From: Liolophura sinensis
Lineage: Eukaryota > Mollusca > Polyplacophora > Chitonida > Chitonidae
Length of the DNA: 64,000 nucleotides
Assembly: GCF_032854445.1 (NCBI RefSeq)
Contig: NC_088304.1
Location: 4,714,001 to 4,778,000 of the forward strand
Reading direction: 5' to 3'
Part shown: in pieces, positions 23,581 through 35,610 of the stretch
How positions within the stretch are numbered: position 1 is the first letter of the stretch
How the letters are laid out: each line of letters begins with the position of its first letter
The notes under the pieces: model-generated
Told to the model about the DNA's origin: nothing
What the model saw: only the letters and a program-made list of their open reading frames with translations
Databases searched by the model: none
Program-made: the position numbers and the translations under genes

Positions 23581-24029
23581 AGAATAGGCCGGAGAAGAGA
23601 GGTACGATAAAGAAAGTGCAAATTTTAAAATCCGAGCACAATTCTGTAAATTTCCAAATCAAAAGTATAAGACTTGGTCTAATTACATAAAAGTTATATG
23701 GCCATGAAAGAGACGGTTTCTTAGTAATAACCAAAAATGTACTCTCGATCAAAAACGCCAGTATTTCGTTCAAACGAGGCACTGTGTCTTTAATTTACAT
23801 TATGAAAATCAGCTCTAACCTGAAAAATATTTTTACTGAAACTTTCATGTGTGTATTTATACGTGCTGTCAAAGTTTCGTTTTGCTTAACGTTAGTCTTC
23901 ATATATATGGAGCGTATTGTATTTGACCTAAATTGCATCAGAGAAAAAAATGTCGTTGCTCTGAACACGGGGGAAGTAGGATGAAAGCCCTACCCGATAA
24001 ATGTAAATAATATACTGCATTTCTGAGTC

Positions 24030-24066
24030 AGTGAGTCAGTGCTTGGGGCTTAACGTCGTACTTTAC
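24030..24066 (-). mobile_element. SINE-B tail fragment
   Basis: gtgcttggggcttaacgtcg plus tacttta only; about 37 bp. Confidence 0.5.
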
Positions 24067-24155
24067 TGCAATTCTGATTGTCGCTCTGAATCTGGATATC
24101 GTGAAACTTCTAAGTACCCCTCTTACCTCTAGCCTTTTAGCGCAAAACACCAATC

Positions 24156-24178
24156 AAAAAAAAAAAAAAAAAAAAAAA
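24156..24178. repeat. Poly-A run after a SINE-A tail remnant
   Basis: 23 A after agcgcaaaacaccaatc, which resembles the SINE-A 3' end followed by a poly-A tail. Confidence 0.8.
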
Positions 24179-24261
24179 TATAGCCTTTTAAGACTAACTA
24201 TCACACTGTGGTCGCAGTTCCAGTTTTCTCTCCTAGCTGTTGTGTTTTATGTCATGGCAGT

Positions 24262-24630
24262 GAATCTATGCGTAGAACGACACATTCGTACACCAACCGT
24301 CAACCAGTATGAATGTTCCAGGTAAATAATCGGAAGGTCAATTCCAAAAACGACGATTAACGCAAAGCACGAATGTCGTATGTAGAGAGAAATCGTAAAC
24401 AGTTGTCAATGATGTTGAAAAGGCGCAAGGTCCAGTATGTTCTATGGAAATGAGTAAAATCACTTTTCAGATCGCGTACCATGCTAGTACATAAGTAGTC
24501 GATGATAAAATATGTACCTCCGTTGCGCTTTGATCGCAACTGCTCATGTATCCAATGAGGCGATTTAAATCAACACCATGAATATACAGACCCTCCTCTC
24601 GGATTAAGCGAAATTAAACACAATCACAGA
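24262..24630. repeat. Dispersed repeat D, copy
   Basis: Colinear with 17790-18195, from acacattcgtacaccaaccg through taccatgct..tac and gtcgatgataaaatatgtac to attaagcgaaattaaacaca. Confidence 0.6.
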
Positions 24631-25754
24631 GACGAGTGCAATAGGGGTGTTTCGAGTTCGAACTCTTTTATCTTTATAGGTAGAAAAGGTCTAACTCTAT
24701 CATGTGACCTGTCAAAAATGTTAGGCAAATATTTTTGATCACATTCACTATAACATGGACGTATGAAAAAGTGTTATAAAAAGTAATTTTCGTGGAAGAA
24801 TAATAAAGAAAATTGAGAATCTCAATGTTTCTGAACTTGACAAGGAAGAGGTGTTATTTGTGCCTGCGCGAAAGGGTGAAACAGATGACCACACAACAAA
24901 GTTTGCCTAACATATTTCAGCATTCACATGACACAGGAGGACTATTTTTACCTTTGATCACAAAAGAGTCCCAACTCGAAACTCCCCTATTCCCCTACAC
25001 TGCACTTCACTGCACTGCTGTTCTTCTTGTACGGGCCTGTAACAATCCCGGACCCTGATTAATACCCGTCATGTTTACCGAATCAGCAGTAAGACAGACT
25101 TGTAAGATGCCCATTAACTGAACCTAGGATTCCAACATTAGCAACTCATTTCATCTGTATGCTTCATGACGTAGGCTAATCAATACTATTTAGCATAATC
25201 CTTAACAAGAAACAATTCTCATCGATCCAATATTTTTCAGTTAGTTACATTTTCACTTTCCAGTCCAAGGCGATTTTATTCCTCTCATCTTTTTCACAAC
25301 ATCCCAGGCGTTATGAACATAATTGCTAAACGCCTTAGCCTATGCATTTGTTCAATAAACTACGATTGCAAATTTATGAGGTCAGTGAGTGCTGTAAAAA
25401 GAAATTGCTAGGACTGAGATACTTTTATATTACTCGTAACTTGCAAGAATGGCCCCCTTCAATGATAAAGTGTTATATAGAGCTGAAAGTATGATAGCAG
25501 TTTTATATTAACATGGAACTGATCTTTGGTGATTTGAGATTTGGTATTGTTTACCTGCTGAACGCCTGAACCGTGATTTGGAAATACTAATGTGGTTCTA
25601 TGGACCCAGCGTCTTGAAATGAGCCCAGTCGTAGTTAGAGATATTTTAAACCCAAATCAACCTGACAAACAAGTCACGACTGGATCAACGCTAAGGTGCA
25701 CGGGGGATTTACATGGGAATTCCCCTAGTTATAAACCCATACATAACTACAGCA
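24631..25754. other. Intergenic, no gene recognised
   Basis: No supported ORF. A kappa-B-like palindrome at 25715 is listed separately. Confidence 0.4.
25715..25724. promoter_or_regulatory. Kappa-B-like site upstream of TIR pseudogene
   Basis: gggaattccc, followed by one more c as at 15649, about 770 bp upstream of the plus-strand TIR pseudogene. Confidence 0.2.
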
Positions 25755-25802
25755 CACAGAGTAAAATTAGAGCAGTGATGATAATGTGATAGTTGGCAAA
25801 TG
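25755..25802. repeat. Dispersed repeat C fragment
   Basis: acagagtaaaattagagcag, then gataatgtgatagttggcaa; about 48 bp of repeat C. Confidence 0.6.
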
Positions 25803-26492
25803 ATGACACCAGTATGATGCTGGTTTATGCTGGAATATAGTATAAAAGACAACAGCATGAAGAGTCCCTTCAGTCACTTGCAGGCAATCCTCTAGTACAT
25901 ACATGTATGTGTGTGTAGCCGGTAAAATATATTCCACGCAGTGTAGGCCAGACAAGTTACACTCATCTGGTTTTGTAGCTGGCTTAGGTACATTTGGTCC
26001 TTTATCCTCATACCGCTGTACACAGACATGCCTCACAATTAGCAAGGCTTTTCATTCTATACTCTATACTGTTTGTATGTAGTCGGTCGGTCACACAGTG
26101 GCGGACTTAGATGCACGACCATCCTTTACGCGACTATTCATTGTCACAAGTCATATTGTTATATACATAGACGTTTTACAGATCAGGTGGCAGTTTTCTT
26201 TTTAATTGCTTATGACAATAACGATCTAAGCAATGGAACTTTGGGTGTCAGCGTTAAGGAGATCTGCATTGAATGCGTGTTAAATGTTGGACAAGATCTG
26301 TATTGTTCACCCAGCGTCACGTGCCCTTGTCACAATGAACCCTGAGGATTTAAGGGGTACCCAGCAAACCTAGACCAAATCACCTGTCATGAGTTACCGA
26401 CATACATGCACAGGTATAGTCTGGGACAGATTGTGGCGAGGGCGTCGTGTTAAGAACTAATAAAGGAATTCTACAACTATACATCGTTGAAA

Positions 26493-27855
26493 ATGCCAGG
26501 TCTCCTGTCTCAGCTGTGGTCCTGCCTCCTGGACGGACTAGTCCTCTATCCCCTGGCCTACTGGTTGCGTCTCCTCGACAGGTTCAAAATGTGTTGTTTT
26601 CTGAGGATAGACGAATGGATTCCAGACCGTGGTTGGGATTAACGTCGTAATTTTTCAGTCGTATGACGGAGCCCTTGGAGTGCATGTAATGTGTCTCCTT
26701 GTTGCAAAACGGATTTCCACAGCTCTTTCATTTAGTGCTGCTTCACTGAGACGACTTACCGAAGACAGGTAAGCCTCCCCGCCCGAGCCATTATGCTGAT
26801 TCAGGTCAACGAGTCGTTGCACTGCCCCATTCATGCTGAATTCAACTTCCTCTTTTAAAGTCCTGAGTGTGACCCGACCCAGGATTGACCCTGGATCTAC
26901 CACCTCAGAACGTGAACGCTCTATCACCTGTGCTATCGGTATCCAGTAAGATAGTGACAGATTGGATGAGCGGGTACGCTTACAACCAGTAATAATGTGT
27001 TTTAGGTTATAAGAAGAGAAGAAGAAACATAACCTCTGATGAATTAGGAAATGCCACTTTTGCTCTTCCACTGCAGTGCTTTTCCAGATCAAACTATGAA
27101 AACTTCGCGTTCGAATAGTACATTTAATTTATGCCTACATTTCGCAGAAAAAGTCCAAACCTTCAGTGGCATGCGGTTCGTAATGGTGTAGACGTTTTGA
27201 TAAATGTATCGTTACGACACAACATCGAATTGACAACTACTACTGGCTGCTCGCCAGCACTTGCGCATCTTGGCATTACCAGTCGAAGTATAGGCCTATA
27301 TCTGGTCGGATCCATCTATGACGATAAGCCCGGCGACCTTGATAGACTGTTGTGTACAGAATTAGCCCTCAGCTTTATCTGACCCCGGAGAGATTTGGTC
27401 TCTCGGATGAACATATCTTTGAGAAAGGGGCCTCTGTTGTACTTCGAGTTCAGCAGTGTGTTTAGCTGGGTGTGATGCCCAGTCTGTATCTTGTGGGTTT
27501 GCATATCTACAGCAAGTACCACCCACCACCCATTGCCCACCCCCACCCCACCCGTATGATCCTGCAGTGCGATCCGGCGGTGTCTTAAGATTTTGTCGGG
27601 AGAACAAATACATGTAAAGTCACAGTTGTTGCTTAACCAGGGTCACCTGACGACAATATGTTCTGTCAGAATTTTGAAAGTATCTTTTACCGGTTAACTG
27701 CGGGCTTTTTATCTCCCCATGAAGCCATGGTGATCCGCTGGGGAAATGTTGTTGTATACAACTTCCGGAATCATAATCAGTTTAAGTTTTTGGACTGGGA
27801 TAATAACGTTTTTCGCACGAGAGGCCTTCAGACGTAAGCTTTCAAAATAGCTCCA
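26493..27855 (+). pseudogene. Ig/TIR receptor pseudogene, opposite strand, SINE-interrupted
   Basis: It opens with an intact start, MPGLLSQLWSCLLDGLVLYP, to IPDRG (26493-26633), then is cut by a SINE-B (about 26634-26950). Similarity resumes at DWMSGYAYN (26956), continues through the ectodomain (KSPNLQWHAV at about 27152), loses about 250 bp, resumes at GCSP (27248) and YDDKPGDLDRLL, then has stops and frameshifts through the TM (SLYLVGLHIYSKY). It skips TIR box 1 and resumes at FLSPHEAMVIRWGN to FKFLDWDN, ending at about 27855. It is closest to the gene at 13569-15380. It keeps the sense codon CAG where that gene has TAA. Confidence 0.9.
26634..26950 (-). mobile_element. Full-length SINE-B inserted in the TIR pseudogene
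   Basis: Read on the minus strand it begins with a tRNA-like head: an A box near 26917-26936 (tagcacaggtgatagagcg) and a B box near 26877-26893 (gggtcaatcctgg). It ends in the tail at 26634-26650. Insertion replaced the region encoding the signal-anchor, so some host sequence was lost. Confidence 0.8.
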
Positions 27856-29545
27856 TGTTAGAGGTCTGGATACAGGCATACAAAATATAGTTGCTACAAT
27901 TAACATGCGAGGATAATTCGGAGAGATCAAAACATTTTTGACGCTTTTCAAATTTTAACTGACATTTGTTTGTTTTAATTATTTATTATTTGACTTTTAA
28001 AAGTTTGTTCAACATTTCGTCTGGTCTTACTGTTTTTTGTTTATTTTGGATCTTTCCTGGTCCTCACATGTTCCAAGTCTTTTGTTTGTTACTCCAACGG
28101 TAAATAAATTTTATCCTATTCTAACCCATAAGCTGATATTGATTGATTTATTTACTTATCCATTACGTTTTGATAAATATTTTATACATATGGGGATACT
28201 GAAAGAACAACACTTTATGTGGTTTTCGAATTTTAACTGACATTTAATAAATAAATTCTGTTCTAACAATAAGCGGAATAGATTTATTTTTTTACTAGGC
28301 AATCGATTCTGATGCTTTTTACATACCTCTGTTGACGACATCGGAAATAACATATTACTTATAACAATGACCTCGTTTTCGAATTCTATTCGAAGACCTT
28401 TAACAGGCCAGGGGTGGTGGTTTGATAACGATATTATAATCAATACGTAATATCCCCTTACAACTGCCAGTTTCTAAATGACAGTCAAAAATTTAGTCTT
28501 GATATAGTTTGGTGTCTCTCCTTGGAACGTCATGAAATATAATAGCTAATGGCGTGAATCCAGCCGACGCACGAAAGTAGCAGTTTTAACAAAACAAAAA
28601 CCGAAAAACGAAACGGTCCCCGCATGTTCGGCGAAGGCACGAAAGTTTCAGAGGACGCGGTGTTCATTTTAAAAAAAAAACGCGCCACCCTACTAATTTC
28701 CTCGGGGGACGTCTTAATCATTAAAAAAAAAGCACTGGCATGCTGGATATTGGTTAGAGTTCAACATGTTTTGATGGACTGCGACACCATATACCCTAAA
28801 TGCTGCCAATTTTAATCTAAACCGTGTTTCTGACCTATTTGACATTGTTCACATTTTTTAGTATAACATAACCATAATAAATGAATTTTATTTTATCTCT
28901 CGCGGTATAGGATCTCACGGCAGTATACTTTAAGAGTTGGATATTTTAGGAAATTCAGTTATAAAAACAACGCTGTGTTTTTATAAACAGTGGAGACAGT
29001 GTCGGCTGTGTTACTGCATGGAGTTTGTTATCACCACATGTTGGTGTAGCTATTGTAAACCAAATTAGCCCCCACGCTCACTTTTCAGCATGCCACCTTC
29101 TTTTGAATAATTATGACCTCACCAGACGTCACCGTCGAAACCAACCTTATGGAGTTTAACATTATGAATTAGAAAATTATTCTTTCATTTTCTTTGTAAT
29201 AATATGGGCATTCAACATACTGATGTGTACAACTTACGCGTCAAGTAACTAAAGGCAGTTTTGGTAGCGAGTAAGACTGATAAGACTGATACATACAGCT
29301 GAATATAAGCGACTGGTTGAATGAAACAGGACTATAGTATACCAATACCGGAATGACCAGTGGTTGGTATGTATGGACGCTTACTCTGAGGGTCAAGAAT
29401 CCAATACACCAAAATTACACTGTATAAAATCTCTGTTTATATACACAATATATTGGTGTATCTACGGTAGAAAAAGGTGTTCTTAATACCTTACACACCC
29501 AAATGGAGTATATCGGCAAAAGCCACTACTCTGCAGGGCATTCCA
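27856..29545. other. Intergenic, no gene recognised
   Basis: AT-rich, with stops throughout. Short open frames at 28156-28443 and 28530-28815 have no recognisable content. Confidence 0.4.
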
Positions 29546-29562
29546 CCCCCCCCCCCCCCCCC
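29546..29562. repeat. Poly-C run (17 C)
   Basis: Homopolymer; the length is likely to be uncertain in the assembly. Confidence 0.9.
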
Positions 29563-29977
29563 ACGAGATGGAATGGTTTCCTCCTCAAAGAAAAACAGGT
29601 CAGTTTTCTTATTTATTTCTTTGTTGTTTAGGTGATGACAAGAAGCTATAAAAGCGAGCCATGCATGACATCAGTGAATAACAACCGATACTGCACCCGA
29701 GACTCAGTAAACTCTGTAATGGTTTGAAGGAACAGGATATCTCCGGAATGTCAACAAGTAATGCCCTTCAAGGCCATCTCCTGTTTCTTCGGTTATAGTT
29801 GGCAGCGAATAGCACTATGCATGTCTCTCAGGAAATTGCGAATTATCCTGGACACTGTTGTTTCGTCCACCCATATATCTGACCTCCGCCATAAGTAAAA
29901 AATATTCCTAAGTTCAGCGTTAAACAATTGCGATTTAAATAAATAAAACAATAAATCAATAAATATATATTTGATTT

Positions 29978-30195
29978 TTTTTATTTATTTGATTGGTGTT
30001 TTACGCCGTACTCAAGAATATTTCACTTATACGACCACGACAAGCATTATGGTGGGAGGAAACCGGGCAGAGCCCGGAGGAAACCAACGACCATCCGCAG
30101 GTCGCTGGCAGACCTTCCCACATACGGCCGGAGAGGAAGCCAGCATGAGCTGCACTTGAACTCACAGCGGCTGAATTGGTGCAATCAATGACAGA
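29978..30195 (-). mobile_element. SINE-A, nearly complete but head truncated
   Basis: Runs from the tail (atttgattggtgttttacgc) through the conserved centre to the B-box region (gaactcacagcgg). The A-box end is missing. Confidence 0.85.
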
Positions 30196-30899
30196 CCCAG
30201 AGAAACCCCCGTTCTGAACTCCTGCCCATGTGGAACGGAGAAAGCATAACACAATTAAACATTTAAACATTTAACAGTGTTAACAATGACTAATTTGTGT
30301 TATTGAATCCATTATGTGATACAGTATATTAATATAATTATTATACACCAGAATGCCTAATGGAAAGGACCGTGCAACTGTAAGCCGTGACATCTTGTTG
30401 TGGTAAAGTTACCGTGACTGAGCGAAGCGGAAAGCTAAGTACGGGCCAAATTTTACCAAATCCGTCAATATAGATTGGGTTTTAAGTATGGAGACTATTT
30501 ATGGTTCACTTGTGGGCGATCGCTGACGACAGGCATTGCTGAAGTAGTTTTTATTTTGTTGGAAATGCGAGACTCGGTATTCAACACTCAAAGTACCAGT
30601 AAGTTCTGTGAATATTAATGAAGACACGCCTTCACTTCGACAAAAGAAAATTTGTACCGGTTTGCCAATGTATTTACGTCTCACACGGATTAGATCATTT
30701 TCCACTCTTAGCGGAAAGCAAGACCTCTTCATAGAGAGCACTTTTAATCGATGGATTCAAACTATCTGTGGTGGAGATAATAGCCAACACGGGACTTGTC
30801 ATGTATAGATATTCGTAAAGGGCGCCGTCAAAGGGAAGCAACTCTTGGGTTTTTGAGGGAAAAAACACTGACCGAATTGCGATTCTTGACAAGATAGGT
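30196..30899. other. Intergenic, no gene recognised
   Basis: No supported coding region. Confidence 0.35.
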
Positions 30900-31005
30900 T
30901 AATTGATTTATTTATTTGATCGGTGTTCAACGCCGTCCTCAACAATATTTCACTTACATAACGGCGGTCAGGTGTATGCATGGCGGAAGAAACCACAAAG
31001 AGGGC
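30900..31005 (-). mobile_element. SINE-A tail fragment
   Basis: atttatttatttgatcggtg, then caatatttcacttac..acggcgg; diverged from other copies. Confidence 0.65.
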
Positions 31006-31357
31006 TAGTGATGTTTTTATCTATGAAGAAGTTCTCTGTAACTGGCGGACATAGCCCGATTATATCGGAGGGTACACTAACTACATTTATTTAACATATT
31101 ACGTCAGTTAAAAAAATACAATGGTTATTCTATTACTTCTCCATGTTATGCCCTGACGTATAATAGCATAGGCTGGTATAGTGCCAAGTGGTAATGGTTG
31201 CGAAAGTTTGAAAACGGTTGTCTCGTAAAGCTGGACGCTAGGTAGTCAACTTGGGGGTTGCAAATGCTTGCAAACGCAGCCCCTAGAATAACGTCCTGCA
31301 GTAAGTGTAATTTTATACTTATACATGACTACACCCTTGGTGCTCAGGTAATGTATC

Positions 31358-31499
31358 GATTAAAACTTACTTCAAAATCTAGTTCACATTTATTCTTCAC
31401 AGTTGGTGATTGTCAATGAACTGATATGCTTGGCAGTTTGTTGTCAATCAACAACTGTGAAGAATAAATGCAAACTAGATTTTGAAGTAAGTTTTAATC
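31358..31499. repeat. 142-bp near-perfect palindrome (long hairpin)
   Basis: Positions i and 62857-i pair in one register without any indel from 31358/31499 to 31423/31434, giving a 66-bp stem. I count four mismatches and two G-T pairs, and a 10-base loop (atatgcttgg). It could be a small foldback transposon or a hairpin RNA gene. No target-site duplication is evident. Confidence 0.9.
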
Positions 31500-32564
31500 C
31501 ATTAAAGGTGTGTTTTGGGGAAAATATTGTCACACTGGCAGAACAGATACATTTAGGAATCGAAGCGAAATCCTAGGCAGAATGTAACAACATAGCATTG
31601 AATGCCCATGGCAGCATGTACCAAGGCACTGGCTTAAAGGAGGGACACATGTAGGCCTACAAAATGCCTGTGCAATTGTGTATTCCGGTTACCAAAATGT
31701 TGATATTCCTGGCCAACAGCAATATATATTAAAATATTTATTTATTATTCCATTTGCATTTCCACCCGGAGTGATTAGCCAGGGTTTATCCCTGTCGCCC
31801 TCGAAGGTGAGAAGGTTGAACGGACCCCGATATTTACGTCAATTGGTTCGCACCGGGAACTCTCAATGTACATGCAAGACTCTGCCCAGGGTAGACGCCG
31901 GACCAGCCCCTTCCCAAGACTCTTACAAAATACCACATATCTATCCCGTCCGCTATGACAGAAATTTTGGAATGTTTCCGGTGCAGCCAATCTTACCAAT
32001 CCTCTAGCCTTTAAAACAAATCACACAATGTTTTTTATACACGTAATACCAGTCCATTGCTCATATGCCATCTACCAAAAACAGTACAATTCTTACCACT
32101 CCAACTACCATGTCTACCTTTCAACCGTTGACAGATAAATGACTACATTTACACATAAATATACCACTGTGCAATAATCCCCATATCCTGTTTTTACGTT
32201 CACGTACAAGTCATCTAGATGACCATTTGTGTCTGAAGTTTGTTTACATATGGAACAATAACAGCATCATCACCACTCGCAGCTGAACATGTACCGAATT
32301 ATTCACTTTGACTCACCAATCAAATAAATGAATGAATAAATAAATAAAACAGTGGAAGAGGGTAATGCGCGGAAGTTTGCTGTTTGTGCTTTTTGCATAG
32401 TCTTGTGTGACGTCACTGGTCCCAATATCGTCAGTCAAGTTCGCACTAGAATCCAAATTTTCAAATGCATTTTACTATGTTGAAAAAATTCTAAAAAAAT
32501 AGATTAAACTATTTTCATGGACACTGTGTAATGGTCGTTCATCTGGCGTAATACTTTATGCTAG
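31500..32564. other. Intergenic, no gene recognised
   Basis: A 109-codon open frame at 31678-32007 (plus) lacks recognisable domains, and I do not call it. Confidence 0.35.
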
Positions 32565-32815
32565 TGCTTTCTTTTCCTTTCACTTACACTTCGGCGACCA
32601 GCATAATTGTGTGAAGAAACAGGACCGGGTGAGTCCGGGTGAAACCCACGACCATTTACAGGTGGCTGGCAGACTTTCCCATGCACGTACTACGGGAAAG
32701 GAAGTCAGCATGAACTGGACTTGAACTTCCAGCGATCGCAGTGCTGAAAAGCTACTAATTCGTCATTCTACCGCCCTAGCACGCTTACCACCTAGCCAAG
32801 CAGGCCTTCACCTCA
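32565..32815 (-). mobile_element. SINE-A, old diverged copy with head
   Basis: cacttcggcgaccagcata, then gtgaaacccacgaccattta, aactggacttgaac and a degraded tRNA-like head (ccacctagccaagcaggcc). It has many substitutions. Confidence 0.75.
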
Positions 32816-32954
32816 CGTATAAATGTCGTTTGTACTCATGCATGTGTATGTATGTCACGTCAAGAAACTCTGAAATGCATTTTACCGGTGGGATATGAAA
32901 AGTCGTGTACCTTAAGACATCATTAAACATTTGAGTATGAAAGAGAGAATAATT

Positions 32955-33615
32955 TCACTGGGGTTTGCTGGGCCTTTACGATTGTCTGTAAACACGTCGC
33001 CAGATTTGAAACCTGTAGGACGGCTACTTGAGGGGTTGCTGGGCCTCTGTGATTGTCTGTAAACACGTGTCGCCAGATTTGAAGACTGTATGACGGCTAG
33101 TTGGTTGGTTACTGAGTCTTTACGATGTTTGGAAACACGTGTCGCCAGATTTGAAGCCTGTAGGACGGCTACATGGGGGGGGGGGGGGGGTAGCTGGGCC
33201 TTTGTGATTGTCTGTAAACACGTGTCGCTAGCTTTGAAGCCTGTGGGACGGCTAGTTCGGGGATTACTGGGCCTTTTTCATTGTCTTGAAACACGTGCCG
33301 CCAGATTTGAAGCCTATGGGACGGATAGTTGGTAGGTTACTGGGTCTTTACGATTGTCTTGAAACACGTGTCGCCAGATTTGAAGCCTGTATGACGGCAA
33401 GTTGGGTGGTTACTGGGTCTTTACGATGTTTGGAAACACGTGTCGTCAGATTTGAAGCCTGTAAGACGGCTACATGGTGGGGGGGGGGGGGGGAGCTGGG
33501 CCTTTGTGATTGTCTGTAAACACGTGTCGCCAGATTTGAAGCCTGTAGGACGGCTAGTTCGGGGATTACTGGGTCTTTACGATTGTCGGGAAACACGTGT
33601 CGCCAGATTTGAAGC
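32955..33615. repeat. Minisatellite, about 72-bp unit with higher-order structure and G tracts
   Basis: About nine units of the type aaacacgtgtcgccagattt gaagcctgt.ggacggctag, then a variable linker. Two units share gatgtttgg plus tacatgg followed by 16 G (33175-33190) and 15 G (33479-33493). They lie about 304 bp apart, which implies a four-unit higher-order period. Most units contain the E-box cacgtg. Decayed units continue to about 33770. Confidence 0.9.
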
Positions 33616-33770
33616 CTGAATGTAATATGGCGAGTAGTTTGCCGGGGAGGGCATGTTTCGCCAGATTGAGGCCTGCGTATCGCATGGCGAGTTGGGGGCA
33701 ACACCATTGTCTAAAGCAGCAAAAATGTCGCCAGATTTAAAGTTGTAGCGCAACAAGGCCAGTTGGGGCC

Positions 33771-35459
33771 TGACTGAACCTTTAATTTTCGAATGTTTTA
33801 CTTTCCAATATCAGCATGCGAAATTGACCACTTGTCTGGTGCTGCAGGTCAAAGTTATACGTATGTAGATGATATGCAGCGGATATGCAGCCACCACCCG
33901 ACATAGGGAACAGTAAATGCTTCGAACTAACAAAACTTACAGCCCCGTCTCGTCGATTTAGTGTTTTGTTGTAACTTCTTGAAAAACATTATTTTTAATT
34001 TTTATTGATTTTAAGCTATTAAAATACAGCAATAAGCACTTAGCCTTTTGAAATCAGAAAATCACCATCTGATAATCTGTCTCTCCTGTTCCAGCGGTAA
34101 GACTGCTTTAAAGTTAGCACTTAACAATTTCGCTTCCTTCCCTCGTTAAGTTCTTTTCATCGATTTCCGCCAAAACTTACGTTACATGCCTTTCGTATTG
34201 TTTTACTGCCTTAGTTTCTGAGAAAGACGACGCATTTGACGTATAGGGAACTTTCCGAACGCTGCGTATATGCTTCGGGCCCTTCCGGTTGAATATTATT
34301 CAGGCAAAATGGCCCGTCCTTTTTGTGTTGAATTCGAATAACGGCATGACTTCTCCGGGCTCGTACAAGATACATACTCAATGAATATTTTTTATTTCAA
34401 CGTGAGTGATTTAGTTTATGAACGAACTTTGAAACTTCGTTAAGACATCGCACTCAGAATTTGTTTAAAAATCCAAATTTTGGGCGACGACCTCACATTA
34501 ATGAAAAAGCTATACAGCTGTAGTGCAAGTCCTATATTGTTATCATTTATGTACCATTATTTGGAGAGGTTGAACGAAAATAAATATCAGAGTAATAATT
34601 TTTCATTGTGTATTGTTATACAGCAATCTTGTGTATCCATCCTCTCAACCATTTGCTGGAAAATTGCGATTTTGTCTTATATGACAGCTAAATTTATTTC
34701 AGTATCAGTGCGAGGGTACTTCTGTTTTAAGTGCCACTTTAGTACATACTAAAATGTCTGCAATAAGACGATGATCTTGATGATGATGGTGAATAAAAAA
34801 GGTGTCTGCGAAGACAATAAAACATAAGCCCTGTATTCCTACGATTTTGTCATATTTCTCGCTATCTCCTGTTACACGTTTTGCAATTTTGTGCCTTGCA
34901 CTTTTTTTCTACTAGATGCCAAAAAATAGAAAATCAGAAATTTCGACTTTTATCTCGAATGTTAGATTTTTTCTCGACAAGAACTCCATTTTGGTGCAGA
35001 TAGGAATATCACCCACATCCCAGATGAAACCACAAATTGTTCCACAGGTACGATCAGTCATTATCATTGCCGTATGCAGTAATATGACAAAGGAAAGATT
35101 TAGAGAAAAAGTAAAAATTTTCAGTGTGTAAGTTTAGTTGAATTGTTTCAATTTTTCTACACAAAGGCATGCTTGTTAGTACAGCAGCTTGTCAACCAAT
35201 CTGATAGTGAAGTTTTTCAATGGATTTCGAAGAAAATAACCTTCTTGGAAATTGTTATTGTTTTACAAAGAAAATGAACATTTTAACAAAGAAAAGGGTT
35301 TTGTACAAAGGTTTTTTTTTCTAAAAGGGGAAATATTTCGTACAATCACCGTCACTTTTTGCACACAGGAAATTTGGTTTTACATATGAAATTACCTCAT
35401 TGTGGTAGAAATGGAAATATTCTCACCGCTGTTGAATTTTTTTACCGCTATTTCTACCT
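33771..35459. other. Intergenic, no gene recognised
   Basis: Short open frames at 34480-34752 and 34916-35131 have AT-biased composition and no recognisable motif. Confidence 0.35.
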
Positions 35460-35610
35460 TCAGCTCACGCTGGTTTCCTTTTCGGTCGTACGTGGGAAGG
35501 TCTGACACCATCCTGCGGATGGTCGTGGGTTTGCCCGCGCTCTTCCCGGTTTCCTCTCACTTACAATGCTGGCAGTCGTCGTATTAGTGAAATATTTTTG
35601 AGCATACACA
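35460..35610 (+). mobile_element. SINE-A, sense copy lacking the head
   Basis: cggtcgtacgtgggaaggtc through ggatggtcgtgggttt to tattagtgaaatatttttga. It is one of the few SINE-A copies in this orientation. Confidence 0.75.

Noticed and set aside
33090-33707. Open frames across the 72-bp array, both strands
   Set aside because: Repeat artefacts without any independent coding evidence.
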